NCBI RefSeq assembly: GCF_004345725.1
Contig: NZ_SLXG01000001.1
Span: forward strand, 124,001 to 188,000
Source of the DNA: Crenobacter luteus
Lineage (GTDB): Bacteria; Pseudomonadota; Gammaproteobacteria; Burkholderiales; Chromobacteriaceae
Reading direction: 5' to 3'
DNA: 64,000 bases
Under the pieces are notes generated by a model. It did no database searches. It was not told the DNA's origin and saw only the letters and a program-made list of their open reading frames with translations. Positions 15,665-23,723 of the stretch are shown here, piece by piece. The position numbers and the translations under genes were made by a program. Numbering within the stretch: the stretch's first letter is position 1; each line of letters starts with the position of its first letter.

Positions 15665-16370
15665 CGCCAGCCTCGGGGCCGACGCGCTGTGGCAGCGCGC
15701 GGCGCCGGTGGCGCCCGCCGGCGCCCAGGGGGGCTTTTCGGCGCTCTACCGCCAGACTTACCACGAAGTGGTCGAAACGATACGCGACGGTTTCGCCGGG
15801 TCTTCCCCGGCGGTCGCGCTGTCTCCGGAAGGGGCGTGGCTGCGGCGGCGCGGCGAGATCGAGCCGGCCGAGCGGCTCGCCCTGGTGTCGGGGTTGGCCG
15901 AACCGGACGGGGCGAGGGCGGATTTCGTCGAGCGCCTGCTGCCGCACGCGCGCGAAGCGGCGTCGCGGCTCGGCGTCGCGCCGGAGCTGGTGGTCGCGCA
16001 CGCGGCGCTGGAGTCGGGCTGGGGGCGTCGGCCGCTGACTCACGCCGACGGTCGCGACAGCCACAACCTGTTCGGCATCAAGGCCGGCGCGGGCTGGAAG
16101 GGTGAGGTGGTCGAGGTGCTGACCACCGAGCACGAGGCCGGCGTCGACGTGAAGCGCCGCGAGCGCTTCCGCGCCTACCCGGATCCCGCCGCCGCCTTCG
16201 CCGACTACGCGCAGCTTTTGGCCGGCAATCCGCGCTACCGCGAGGCGCTCGGCGTCGGCGGCGACGCGACGGCCTTCGCGCGCGCGCTGGCGGACGGCGG
16301 CTACGCGACCGACCCGCAGTACGCGCTCAAGCTCGCGCGCGTCGCGCGCACGATGCGCGCCGCCGACTGA
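15651..16370 (+). CDS. Stand-alone FlgJ-type muramidase (GH73 glucosaminidase domain)
   Basis: This 239-residue protein carries the peptidoglycan-hydrolase half of FlgJ without the rod-cap half. The GH73-type domain spans about residues 88-238: the helix LGVAPELVVAHAALESGWG contains the likely catalytic Glu121 and is followed by SHNLFGIKAGAGWKG and the tail FADYAQLLAGNPRYREAL. The enzyme should open the cell wall for the rod. No signal peptide is visible, so flagellar export is the probable route. The rod-cap half is a separate gene at 23243. It overlaps flgN at the start and is convergent with flgA across 19 bp. Confidence 0.88.
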   Translation: MFRVDASLGADALWQRAAPVAPAGAQGGFSALYRQTYHEVVETIRDGFAGSSPAVALSPEGAWLRRRGEIEPAERLALVSGLAEPDGARADFVERLLPHAREAASRLGVAPELVVAHAALESGWGRRPLTHADGRDSHNLFGIKAGAGWKGEVVEVLTTEHEAGVDVKRRERFRAYPDPAAAFADYAQLLAGNPRYREALGVGGDATAFARALADGGYATDPQYALKLARVARTMRAAD

Positions 16371-16389
16371 AGCCTTTTCCTTCCTTATC

Positions 16390-17112
16390 TCATTCCGGGC
16401 CGACTTCGCCGTGGCCCGTCACGCGCGCGCGCAGGCTCTTGCCGCTCGCGCTGTTCTTGACGCGGACGATGTCGCCGCGCCGGCCATTCTCGAGCGACTC
16501 GCCGGGGACCGAGACTTCCACGCCGTCCTTGCGGGCGACGATCTCGATCCGTTCGCCGCGCTTCACCAGCACGGGAGACTCCAGCAGTTTGTGGGTCAGG
16601 ATCTGGCCGGCCTTGATCGGCCGGGTGGCGCCGAGGCCGACCGCTTCGGCCGGTTCGCGCAGCCCGCTCTCGAGCTCGTAAAGCGTACGTCGCGTCCAGC
16701 TCGCGTCGTCTTCGGTCAGGATGGCGCCCGCCGCCAGCGGGCGGGACGCGACCACCACGCGCGCGTCGACCTCGGCGCGTACCGTGTAGGCGAGGTGCCA
16801 GCCGTCCGGCGCCGGGCAGCGGGCGGCGAAGCGCAGCCGCGACAGCGAGGTGGTGTCGAGCGCTTCGACGCGGACCGCCTCGCGGCAGGGCGGCAGCGCG
16901 GCGGCCTCGCGCGGCGGGATCAGCCGCAGGCGCAGTTGTGCGTCGCGCAGGCCGGCGCTGCCGAGCGCGTTTTGCAGCCAGCGTGACGCCTCGGCGCGCA
17001 CGGCGTCGTCGCTGGGCCGGACGGTCGCAGGGGCGGTGAAGGCCGGAGGCGACAGCAGCAGCGCGGCCAGCGGCAGGAGCGCGATGGGGCGGGGAGGAGT
17101 GAATAATGCCAT
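16390..17112 (-). CDS. flgA: Flagellar P-ring assembly chaperone FlgA
   Basis: This 240-residue periplasmic chaperone for P-ring (FlgI) assembly has a signal peptide in about its first 27 residues (LLPLAALLLSPPAFTAPA). The C-terminal SAF domain shows RPLAAGAILTEDDASWTRR and KAGQILTHKLLESPVLVKRG, ending with a beta domain of the FlgA type. It starts at ATG 17112; an in-frame GTG six bases upstream is possible, and neither has a strong ribosome site. It reads away from flgB, sharing the intergenic control region. Confidence 0.9.
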   Translation of the reverse strand: MALFTPPRPIALLPLAALLLSPPAFTAPATVRPSDDAVRAEASRWLQNALGSAGLRDAQLRLRLIPPREAAALPPCREAVRVEALDTTSLSRLRFAARCPAPDGWHLAYTVRAEVDARVVVASRPLAAGAILTEDDASWTRRTLYELESGLREPAEAVGLGATRPIKAGQILTHKLLESPVLVKRGERIEIVARKDGVEVSVPGESLENGRRGDIVRVKNSASGKSLRARVTGHGEVGPE

Positions 17113-17118
17113 TTGCAC

Positions 17119-17237
17119 CGGTTTGGTAATTATTACATGTACGGCATGCGCGACGATTATTAGTATCGCCTTTCAATTTTCGGTTCGATTGAAAATCGAA
17201 CGCTGTTCTATGGTATTGAACGCAACGAGGCAAGGCA
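17119..17237. promoter_or_regulatory. Divergent flgA/flgB control region
   Basis: This AT-rich gap of about 120 bp contains an inverted repeat TTTCAAT (17171-17177) / ATTGAAA (17188-17194) with a 10-base spacer, and an overlapping palindrome CGATT-GAA-AATCG. The TGAAAAT core also occurs in the tandem operator before fliE, suggesting a shared regulator, though the sites differ in detail. No convincing sigma-28 or sigma-54 promoter was recognised. The rod/hook operon flgBCDEFGHIJKL should start here. Confidence 0.4.
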
Positions 17238-17600
17238 ATGGGCATCCATTTCGACAAGGCGCTGGGCATCCACCCGGAGGCGCTGAAGTTGAGGGCCGAG
17301 CGCACCAAGGTGCTGGCGTCCAACATCGCCAACGAGAGCACCCCGGGCTATCAGGCGCGCGATCTGGACTTCAAGGCGACGCTGGCCGGTTTTGCGTCCG
17401 ACGGTGACGGCTTCCCGGCCGGCCTGTCCGCCGGCGAGGCGCTCTACCGCGTCCCCTACCATCCGTCACGCGACGGCAACACCGTCGAGCTGGGTGTCGA
17501 ACAGGCGGAATTCGCGCAGAACGCGTCCGAGTTCCAGACCAGCCTGACCTTCCTGAACATGAAATACCAAGGCCTGGCCAAGGTCATCGCGGGGCAATAA
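17238..17600 (+). CDS. flgB: Flagellar proximal rod protein FlgB
   Basis: This 120-residue rod protein carries the N-terminal rod signature KVLASNIANESTPGYQARDL (about residues 24-43) and a C-terminal heptad region ending TFLNMKYQGLAKVI. The length is normal. The ATG at 17238 follows GAGGCAAGG. It is the first gene of the twelve-gene rod/hook operon and two bases short of abutting flgC. Confidence 0.93.
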   Translation: MGIHFDKALGIHPEALKLRAERTKVLASNIANESTPGYQARDLDFKATLAGFASDGDGFPAGLSAGEALYRVPYHPSRDGNTVELGVEQAEFAQNASEFQTSLTFLNMKYQGLAKVIAGQ

Positions 17601-17602
17601 GG

Positions 17603-18025
17603 ATGTCGTTCAGAGATATTTCGCGGATCGCCGGTTCGGCGATGGCGGCGCAGACGGTGCGCCTGAACACCGTCGCGAGCAATCTGGCGAACGCCGAATC
17701 GTCGGCCGGCTCGGAAGGCGCGGCCTTTCGCGCGCGCAAGCCGGTGTTCGCGACCGCCTACCACGCGGCCGGCGAGGGCGGCTGGCAGGGCGCCGGCGTG
17801 CGCGTGCTCGACGTGGTCAAGAGCGACGCGCCGCTGCGCAAGGTGCACGAGCCGGACAATCCGCTCGCCGACGCCGACGGCAACGTGTTCTACCCGAACG
17901 TGAATCCGGTCGAGGAAATGACCGACATGATGTCCGCCTCGCGCGCCTTCCAGACCAATGTCGAGGTGCTGGTGCGCGTCCGGACGATGCAGCAGGACCT
18001 GCTCAAGCTGGGAGACGCCTCGTGA
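17603..18025 (+). CDS. flgC: Flagellar proximal rod protein FlgC
   Basis: This 140-residue rod protein begins with the rod/hook family N-terminus (SAMAAQTVRLNTVASNLANA, about residues 13-32). It has the FlgC signature VYEPDN-like VHEPDNPLADADGNVFYPNV (about 84-103) and a C-terminal NVEVLVRVRTMQQDLLKLG helix. Its stop overlaps the flgD GTG start by four bases. Confidence 0.94.
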   Translation: MSFRDISRIAGSAMAAQTVRLNTVASNLANAESSAGSEGAAFRARKPVFATAYHAAGEGGWQGAGVRVLDVVKSDAPLRKVHEPDNPLADADGNVFYPNVNPVEEMTDMMSASRAFQTNVEVLVRVRTMQQDLLKLGDAS

Positions 18026-18699
18026 CCGTCGCCAATACCCTTCTCAACGGCCGCAGCGGCGCGAACGCGACGACGCAGGTCTCGGCCAACGGCCAGTCGC
18101 AGGCGGGCGTGCCGGACATGTTCATGACGCTATTGATGGCGCAGATCAAGAACCAGAGCCCGCTCGACCCGGCCGACCCGTCGCAGTTCGTCAACCAACT
18201 GGTGCAGATGAACCAGATGCAAAGCTCGCTCGAGATGTTGGCCGAGCTCAAGGGCAACGCGCTGATGCTGCGCGAGCTGCAGGGTCTGGCGCTCGGCGGC
18301 CAGGTCGGAGGCACCGCGCTGGTCGCGACCGACGTCGCCCGCCTCGACGGCTCGACCGTCGAGGGCCGTGTCACGCTGTCGGGCGAGGAGGGGCGCGTCG
18401 CGCTCAGGCTGACCGGCGCCGACGGCCAGGTGACGCTCGTCGAGCTGGGCGCGCAGCCGGCCGGCGAGCTGGCGTTCCGCTTCAAGCCGTCCGAGCACGG
18501 GCTCGCGCCGGGCGTCTACCAGATCGCGGTCGAGACCGCGTCCAAGTCCGTGCCGCCGCTCGAACTGGCGGCGACCATCCAGGGGGTGCGCCTGCCGGTG
18601 CAGGGCGGCGAACCGGTCCTGACCCTTTCCGGCCTCGGGGATTTCCCGGCCTCGTCGGTGTCCCGCCTGCTCGGGCACACCCCGTCCAGTAGAGCGTAG
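18022..18699 (+). CDS. flgD: Flagellar hook cap / assembly protein FlgD
   Basis: This 225-residue scaffolding protein caps the growing hook and is not kept in the finished structure. The conserved N-terminal export and assembly motif is visible: FMTLLMAQIKNQSPLDPADP, then SQFVNQLVQMNQMQSSLEML (about residues 33-75). The C-terminal part has the FlgD Ig-like/Tudor fold pattern. The start is GTG at 18022, coupled to flgC. Two copies of the TTGGCCGAG motif lie inside the gene, in opposite orientations (18081 and 18238). Confidence 0.92.
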   Translation: MTVANTLLNGRSGANATTQVSANGQSQAGVPDMFMTLLMAQIKNQSPLDPADPSQFVNQLVQMNQMQSSLEMLAELKGNALMLRELQGLALGGQVGGTALVATDVARLDGSTVEGRVTLSGEEGRVALRLTGADGQVTLVELGAQPAGELAFRFKPSEHGLAPGVYQIAVETASKSVPPLELAATIQGVRLPVQGGEPVLTLSGLGDFPASSVSRLLGHTPSSRA

Positions 18700-18711
18700 G
18701 AAGGATCGCGC

Positions 18712-19911
18712 ATGAGTTTCGAAATCGCCCTGTCCGGCATCAACGCCGTCAACAGCCAGCTCGGCCACATCAGCAACAACATCGCCAACTCTGGCACCTA
18801 CGGCTTCAAGTCCAGCCGCGCGAACTTCGCGTCGGTGTACGCCGGCAGCCAGCCCATGGGCGTTTCGGTCGGCTCGACGACGCAGAGCGTCGGCCGCGGC
18901 GGCAACGTGGTCGCCACCGGCCGCGCGCTCGACGCCGCGATCCAGGGCGGCGGCTTCTTCGTCACCCGCGACGCGACGGGTACCATGGCCTATACCCGCG
19001 TCGGCGTGTTCAACGCCGACAAGGACGGTTTCCTGGTCGACACCTTCGGCCGCCGCGTGCAGGGCTACGCGGCCGCCAACGCGGCTACCGGCGGCGCGCG
19101 CGGCGCCTTCGGCGACATCAGCATCCCGAACGGCCAGATTCCGGCCAAGGCGAGCGATTCGCTCAAGTACGTCGGCAACCTGTCGGCCGGCTGGCAGACG
19201 CCTGCGACCACGCCCTTCGACAAGGACGACCCGACCAGCTTCAACGGCTCGAGCGTGTCGACCGTCTACGACTCGCTCGGCCAGAAGCACACGCTGACGC
19301 AGTATTTCGTCAAGACAAACCAGAACGAAGTGACCGCGCACTACGCGATGGACGGCGTACTGCTGCCGGCCGGAACCGAGACGACGCTGTCTTTCGACGT
19401 CGATGGCCGGCTGACCGCACCGGCCGCCGCGACCACGCTGGCGCTCGGTACGCCGGCCGGTGCCGCCGCCCTGAACGTCGCGATCGACTACGCCGGCACC
19501 ACGCAGTTCGCCGGCGAGACCACCACCACGGCCAACGCCAGCAACGGCTACGCCGCCGGCGCGATGACCGGCGTGCGCCTCGAGGAGAACGGCGACGTCA
19601 CCGCGCTGTACAGCAACGGCCAGCAGCAGGTGGTCGGCACCGTCGCGCTGGCGACCTTCCCGAACGAGGACGGGCTGATCGCGGTGTCGGAAACCAGCTG
19701 GATCGAGTCGCCCGCTTCGGGCGGCCCGCTGCTGGCGGCGCCGGGCGAGGGCACCGCCGGCAGGCTCGTCGCCGGCTCGCTCGAGCAGTCCAACGTCGAC
19801 ATGACCGCCGAGCTCGTCAACCTGATGACCGCGCAGCGCAACTATCAGGCCAACACCAAGGTGATCGCGACCGAGAACCAGGTGATCCAGGCGCTGATGC
19901 AGGCGGTGTAA
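18712..19911 (+). CDS. flgE: Flagellar hook protein FlgE
   Basis: This 399-residue hook subunit begins with the N-terminal rod/hook signature INAVNSQLGHISNNIANSGT (about residues 10-29), followed by YGFKSSRANFASVY. The central FlgE domain includes TVYDSLGQKHTLTQYFVKT, and the C-terminus ends AQRNYQANTKVIATENQVIQ. It is close to the usual length. A strong AGGAAGGA ribosome site precedes the ATG. Only four bases separate it from flgF. Confidence 0.95.
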   Translation: MSFEIALSGINAVNSQLGHISNNIANSGTYGFKSSRANFASVYAGSQPMGVSVGSTTQSVGRGGNVVATGRALDAAIQGGGFFVTRDATGTMAYTRVGVFNADKDGFLVDTFGRRVQGYAAANAATGGARGAFGDISIPNGQIPAKASDSLKYVGNLSAGWQTPATTPFDKDDPTSFNGSSVSTVYDSLGQKHTLTQYFVKTNQNEVTAHYAMDGVLLPAGTETTLSFDVDGRLTAPAAATTLALGTPAGAAALNVAIDYAGTTQFAGETTTTANASNGYAAGAMTGVRLEENGDVTALYSNGQQQVVGTVALATFPNEDGLIAVSETSWIESPASGGPLLAAPGEGTAGRLVAGSLEQSNVDMTAELVNLMTAQRNYQANTKVIATENQVIQALMQAV

Positions 19912-19915
19912 GGGC

Positions 19916-20641
19916 ATGGACGCGCTGATCTACACCATCATGAGCGGCGCGAACCGCACGCTCGCCGCGCAGCAGGTGCGCGCCAACAACCTGGCGAACG
20001 CCGAAACCGTCGGCTTTCGCGCCGATATCGAGGTCGCCAGCAGCCAGGCGGTCAGGGGCTACGGCTACGACGCGCGCCACATGACGCGCGCCGAGCCGAG
20101 CGCGGTCGACAGCCGCCAGGGCACGCTGACCCAGACCGGTCGCGCGCTCGACGTCGCGGTGCAGGGCGAGGGCTTCCTGACCGTGGCGGTCGGCAACGGC
20201 GAGGCTTATACGCGCGCCGGCAACCTGACGGTGGGCGCCGACGGCGCGCTGACCGTCAACGGCCGGCCGCTGCTCGGCGACGGCGGCCAGATCGTGCTGC
20301 CGCCGCATAGCAGCGTTGCGGTCTCGGCCAACGGCGACATCTCCATCCTGCCGCCCGGCGAGACGGCGATGCAGGTGGTCGACCGGCTCAAGCTCGTCAG
20401 GCCCGCGCCCGAGGAGCTGACCAAGGACGAGAACGGCCTGATCGTCAGCCGCTTCGGCGGTGCGCTGCCGGCCGACGAGACGGTGCGGGTGTTGGCCGAG
20501 CACCTCGAGCGCAGCAATGTGTCGGCGGTCGAGGAAATGGTCGCGACGATGACGCTGAACCGCAGCTTCGAGATGCAGATGAAGATGTTCAACGCCGCCA
20601 ACGACATGGTCGAGGCCGGCAACCGCCTGGTGCGCGGCTGA
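19916..20641 (+). CDS. flgF: Flagellar proximal rod protein FlgF
   Basis: This 241-residue rod protein starts MDALIYTIMSGANRTLAAQQ and continues VRANNLANAETVGFRADIEV, the FlgF-type N-terminus. The C-terminus has the usual NVSAVEEMVATMTLNRSFEM pattern. FlgF is distinguished from FlgG by its shorter length and by gene order E-F-G. Two motif copies of opposite orientation lie inside (20323 and 20492). Confidence 0.93.
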   Translation: MDALIYTIMSGANRTLAAQQVRANNLANAETVGFRADIEVASSQAVRGYGYDARHMTRAEPSAVDSRQGTLTQTGRALDVAVQGEGFLTVAVGNGEAYTRAGNLTVGADGALTVNGRPLLGDGGQIVLPPHSSVAVSANGDISILPPGETAMQVVDRLKLVRPAPEELTKDENGLIVSRFGGALPADETVRVLAEHLERSNVSAVEEMVATMTLNRSFEMQMKMFNAANDMVEAGNRLVRG

Positions 20642-20667
20642 GCGAACCGAATATTAAGGAGTAGGGC

Positions 20668-21456
20668 ATGAATCCGGCGCTGTGGATCAGCAAGACCGGC
20701 ATCCAGGCGCAGGACGCGCGCCTTGGGGCCATCGCCAACAACCTCGCCAACGTCAACACCGTCGGCTTCAAGCGCGACCGCACGGTGTTCGAGGACCTGT
20801 TCTACCAGGTCGAGCGCCAGCCGGGCGCGCGCGTCGACGACAACAATGCCGCGCCGTCCGGCGTGCAGCTGGGCAACGGCACGCGGCTGGTCGGCACGCA
20901 GAAGGTGTTCACCACCGGCAACATCACCACCACCGGCCAGTCGCTCGACGTGGCCATCGTCGGCCAGGGCTTCTTGCAGGTGCGGATGTCCAACGGCGAG
21001 ATCGGCTACACCCGTGCCGGCCAGTTGCAGGTCAACGCCGAGGGCCGCCTGGTGAACGCGCAGGGCCTGCCGATCCAGCCCGAGATCACGCTGCCGGCCA
21101 ATGCGACCTCGGTCAGCATCAGCGAGAGCGGCCTCGTGTCGGTGACGGTGTCCGGCGACGCCACGCAGACCGAGGTCGGCCAACTGACGCTGGCCAACTT
21201 CGTCAACCCGACCGGCCTTTTGGCGCTGGGCGACAACCTGTTCCAGGAAACCGCCGCCAGCGGCGCGCCGGTCGTCGGCAACCCTGGCACCGACGCGCTC
21301 GGCAAGCTCAAGCAGGGTGCGCTCGAGGGTTCGAACGTACAGGTGGTCGAGGAGATGGTCGACATGATCGCCGCGCAGCGCACCTACGAGATGAATACCA
21401 AGGTGCTGTCGGCCGCCGACAACATGATGCAGTACCTCGCGCAGTCGGTGCGATGA
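20668..21456 (+). CDS. flgG: Flagellar distal rod protein FlgG
   Basis: This 262-residue distal rod protein has the near-invariant FlgG features: LGAIANNLANVNTVGFKRDR near residues 20-39, VFEDLFYQVERQPGAR after it, and the C-terminal run EEMVDMIAAQRTYEMNTKVL. The ATG follows TAAGGAG at a good distance. The stop overlaps the flgH ATG (ATGA at 21453-21456). Confidence 0.96.
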   Translation: MNPALWISKTGIQAQDARLGAIANNLANVNTVGFKRDRTVFEDLFYQVERQPGARVDDNNAAPSGVQLGNGTRLVGTQKVFTTGNITTTGQSLDVAIVGQGFLQVRMSNGEIGYTRAGQLQVNAEGRLVNAQGLPIQPEITLPANATSVSISESGLVSVTVSGDATQTEVGQLTLANFVNPTGLLALGDNLFQETAASGAPVVGNPGTDALGKLKQGALEGSNVQVVEEMVDMIAAQRTYEMNTKVLSAADNMMQYLAQSVR

Positions 21457-22100
21457 GCCGCCTCGTCCTGCTGTCCGCTTCCGTCGCGCTGGCCGCCTGC
21501 GCGCAGCTGCCGCGCAGCGGGCCGTCGGAGTTCGACCCGCCGGCGCTGCCCGTCGTGGCGGCGCGCGGCGTCGGCGGCGGCGTGTTCGCTCCCGGCGGTA
21601 GCTGGTCGCTGGTCGCCGACAGCCGCGCCTACCGTGCCGGCGACGTGTTGACCGTGGTGCTCGAGGAAGTCACGCAGGCGAGCAAGCGTGCCGGCACCAG
21701 CCTCGACAAGCAGGCCGGCGCCAGTATTCGGCCAACCTTGCTGGGCACCCACTCGATCAATACCACCGTCGGCATCGACGCCGACCGCAGCTTCGACGGC
21801 TCGGCGTCGTCGACGCAGCAGAACGCGCTGTCGGGCTCGCTCAGCGTCGTCGTCCACCAGGTGCTGCCCAACGGTCTCTTGCTCGTCAAGGGCGAGAAGC
21901 AGCTGACGCTGAACCAGGGCGAGGAATACCTGCAACTGGCCGGCTACGTGCGCGTCGACGACATCGACGCCGACAACCGCGTCTCCTCGCAGCGCATCGC
22001 CAACGCGCGCATCGCCTACTCGGGCCGCGGTGCGCTCAGCGACGCCAACGCGCCGGGCTGGCTGACGCGCCTGTTCACCAGCCCGTGGATGCCGTTCTGA
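21453..22100 (+). CDS. flgH: Flagellar L-ring protein FlgH (outer-membrane lipoprotein)
   Basis: This 215-residue lipoprotein forms the outer-membrane L-ring bushing. A signal peptide with lipobox LAAC is present (modified Cys at residue 16). The conserved run [20 protein letters not shown] (about residues 52-71) and the C-terminal [20 protein letters not shown] are typical. Start and stop codons both overlap neighbouring genes, placing it in a tightly coupled flgG-H-I run. Confidence 0.95.
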   Translation: MSRLVLLSASVALAACAQLPRSGPSEFDPPALPVVAARGVGGGVFAPGGSWSLVADSRAYRAGDVLTVVLEEVTQASKRAGTSLDKQAGASIRPTLLGTHSINTTVGIDADRSFDGSASSTQQNALSGSLSVVVHQVLPNGLLLVKGEKQLTLNQGEEYLQLAGYVRVDDIDADNRVSSQRIANARIAYSGRGALSDANAPGWLTRLFTSPWMPF

Positions 22101-23212
22101 TGTCCCAGCCTTCCCGTTATCTGTCCCGCGTCCTCTTGCTGCTGGCGGCCGGGCTGCTGCCCTTCGAGGCCGGCGCCCAGCTGCTGCGCAACCTCGTCAG
22201 CGTCGAGGGCATCCGCGAGAACCAGTTGATCGGCTACGGCATCGTCGTCGGCCTCGACGGCAGCGGCGACAACTCGCAGGTCAAGTTCGCCGGCCAGTCG
22301 GTCGCCAACCTGTTGAAGCAGTTCGGCCTCAAGCTGCCCGAGCGCGGCGACACCAAGGTCAAGAACGTCGCGGCGGTGATGGTCAGCGCCAGCCTGCCGC
22401 CGGGTTACCGGCGCGGCCAGACCATCGACGTGACGGTGTCCTCGCTCGGCGACGCCAAGTCCTTGCGCGGCGGCACGCTGCTGTTGACGCCGCTGAAGGC
22501 CGCCGACGGCGAGGTCTACGCGCTCGCGCAGGGCAATCTGGTGATCGGCGGCCTGTCGGCGCAGGGCAAGAGCGGCTCGAGCGTGACCGTCAACACGCCG
22601 ACTTCGGGGCGCATTCCGAACGGCGCGTCGATCGAGCGCGAGATCCCGTCCGACTTCGAGGAGGGGCCGACGGTGCGCCTCAGCCTGAAGCGGCCGAATT
22701 TCCAGACCGCGACCAATATCGTCAATACGATCAACCAGCGCTTCGGCCGCATCGCCAGCACGCGCAACGCGACCTCGGTCGAGGTGCTCGCGCCGCAGGA
22801 CGCGACCGCGCGCGTCGCCTTCGTCGCGCGGCTCGAACGGCTCAACGTCGACACCGGCGACGAGGTGCCGCGCGTGGTGTTCAACTCGCGCACCGGCACC
22901 GTCGTCATCAGCGAGGGCGTGACCGTGCGCCCGACCGCGGTCTCGCACGGCAGCCTGCGCGTGGTGATCTCCGAGCGCTCCCGGGTCAGCCAGCCGCAGC
23001 CTTTCGGGCGCGGCAACACCGTCGTCACGCCCGAGTCGGACATCAGCGTCGGGCAGGACCAGGGGCGGATGTTCCGCTGGCCGCCGGGCGCGCGCTTGCA
23101 GACCATCGTCGACACCATCAACAGCACCGGCGCGACGCCCGACGACATCATGGCCATCCTGCAGGCGCTCGAGGCGGCCGGCGCGTTGGACGGCGAGCTC
23201 GTCGTCATCTGA
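22100..23212 (+). CDS. flgI: Flagellar P-ring protein FlgI
   Basis: This 370-residue periplasmic P-ring subunit has a signal peptide covering about residues 1-25 ([17 protein letters not shown]). The mature protein opens with the FlgI signature [20 protein letters not shown], and the conserved C-terminal segment [20 protein letters not shown] is present. The ATG at 22100 shares its first base with the flgH stop codon. FlgA, encoded divergently at 16390, is its assembly chaperone. Confidence 0.96.
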   Translation: MSQPSRYLSRVLLLLAAGLLPFEAGAQLLRNLVSVEGIRENQLIGYGIVVGLDGSGDNSQVKFAGQSVANLLKQFGLKLPERGDTKVKNVAAVMVSASLPPGYRRGQTIDVTVSSLGDAKSLRGGTLLLTPLKAADGEVYALAQGNLVIGGLSAQGKSGSSVTVNTPTSGRIPNGASIEREIPSDFEEGPTVRLSLKRPNFQTATNIVNTINQRFGRIASTRNATSVEVLAPQDATARVAFVARLERLNVDTGDEVPRVVFNSRTGTVVISEGVTVRPTAVSHGSLRVVISERSRVSQPQPFGRGNTVVTPESDISVGQDQGRMFRWPPGARLQTIVDTINSTGATPDDIMAILQALEAAGALDGELVVI

Positions 23213-23242
23213 GTCGCGCCGCGTACCCGCAAGGACCTTCCC

Positions 23243-23680
23243 ATGATCGATCCCGCAATCGCCCAGGCCGGCGCCGGCGCCGGCTCGGCCAACCCCGATA
23301 AGGCCGTCGCGCCGCCGTCGGACGCCTACCGCAAGAAGGCCGGCGAGGCGGCCGAGGCTTTCGAGGCGCTGTTCATCCGCGAGATGCTGTCGCAGATGAG
23401 GAAGGTCACGCGCGAAATCGCCGGCGACGACAGCGTGTTCGCCAGCACGATCCACGGCGACATGATGGATTTCGCCGACAAGGCGGTCGCCGAGCAGGTC
23501 GCCCGCTCGCGCGTGTTCGGCATCGCCAACGCCATCCTCGCGCAGCTTTTGCCGGCCGAGCCCGCACCGCCGGCCGCGTTTAAGGAAAACGCGCCGCCGG
23601 TCGCCTCGCTGTCGCAAGGGGAGGGGCTGAGCGCGTTCGCCGCGCCGCTTCCGCTGAACCGCAACCCGAGCCGCCCGTAA
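23243..23680 (+). CDS. flgJ: FlgJ rod-cap domain protein (no muramidase domain)
   Basis: This 145-residue protein matches only the N-terminal rod-binding domain of FlgJ: AFEALFIREMLSQMRKVTRE (about residues 41-60) followed by IHGDMMDFADKAVAEQVARS. It ends in a Pro/Ala-rich tail where the muramidase domain would begin. It keeps the canonical place between flgI and flgK. The missing enzyme half is the separate gene at 15651-16370. Rod-cap-only FlgJ also occurs in alphaproteobacteria and some lateral systems. Confidence 0.9.
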   Translation: MIDPAIAQAGAGAGSANPDKAVAPPSDAYRKKAGEAAEAFEALFIREMLSQMRKVTREIAGDDSVFASTIHGDMMDFADKAVAEQVARSRVFGIANAILAQLLPAEPAPPAAFKENAPPVASLSQGEGLSAFAAPLPLNRNPSRP

Positions 23681-23723
23681 GCCCGATCACGGCGCGGCGG
23701 CTCCCAACCGGCTCCGACTGTCC

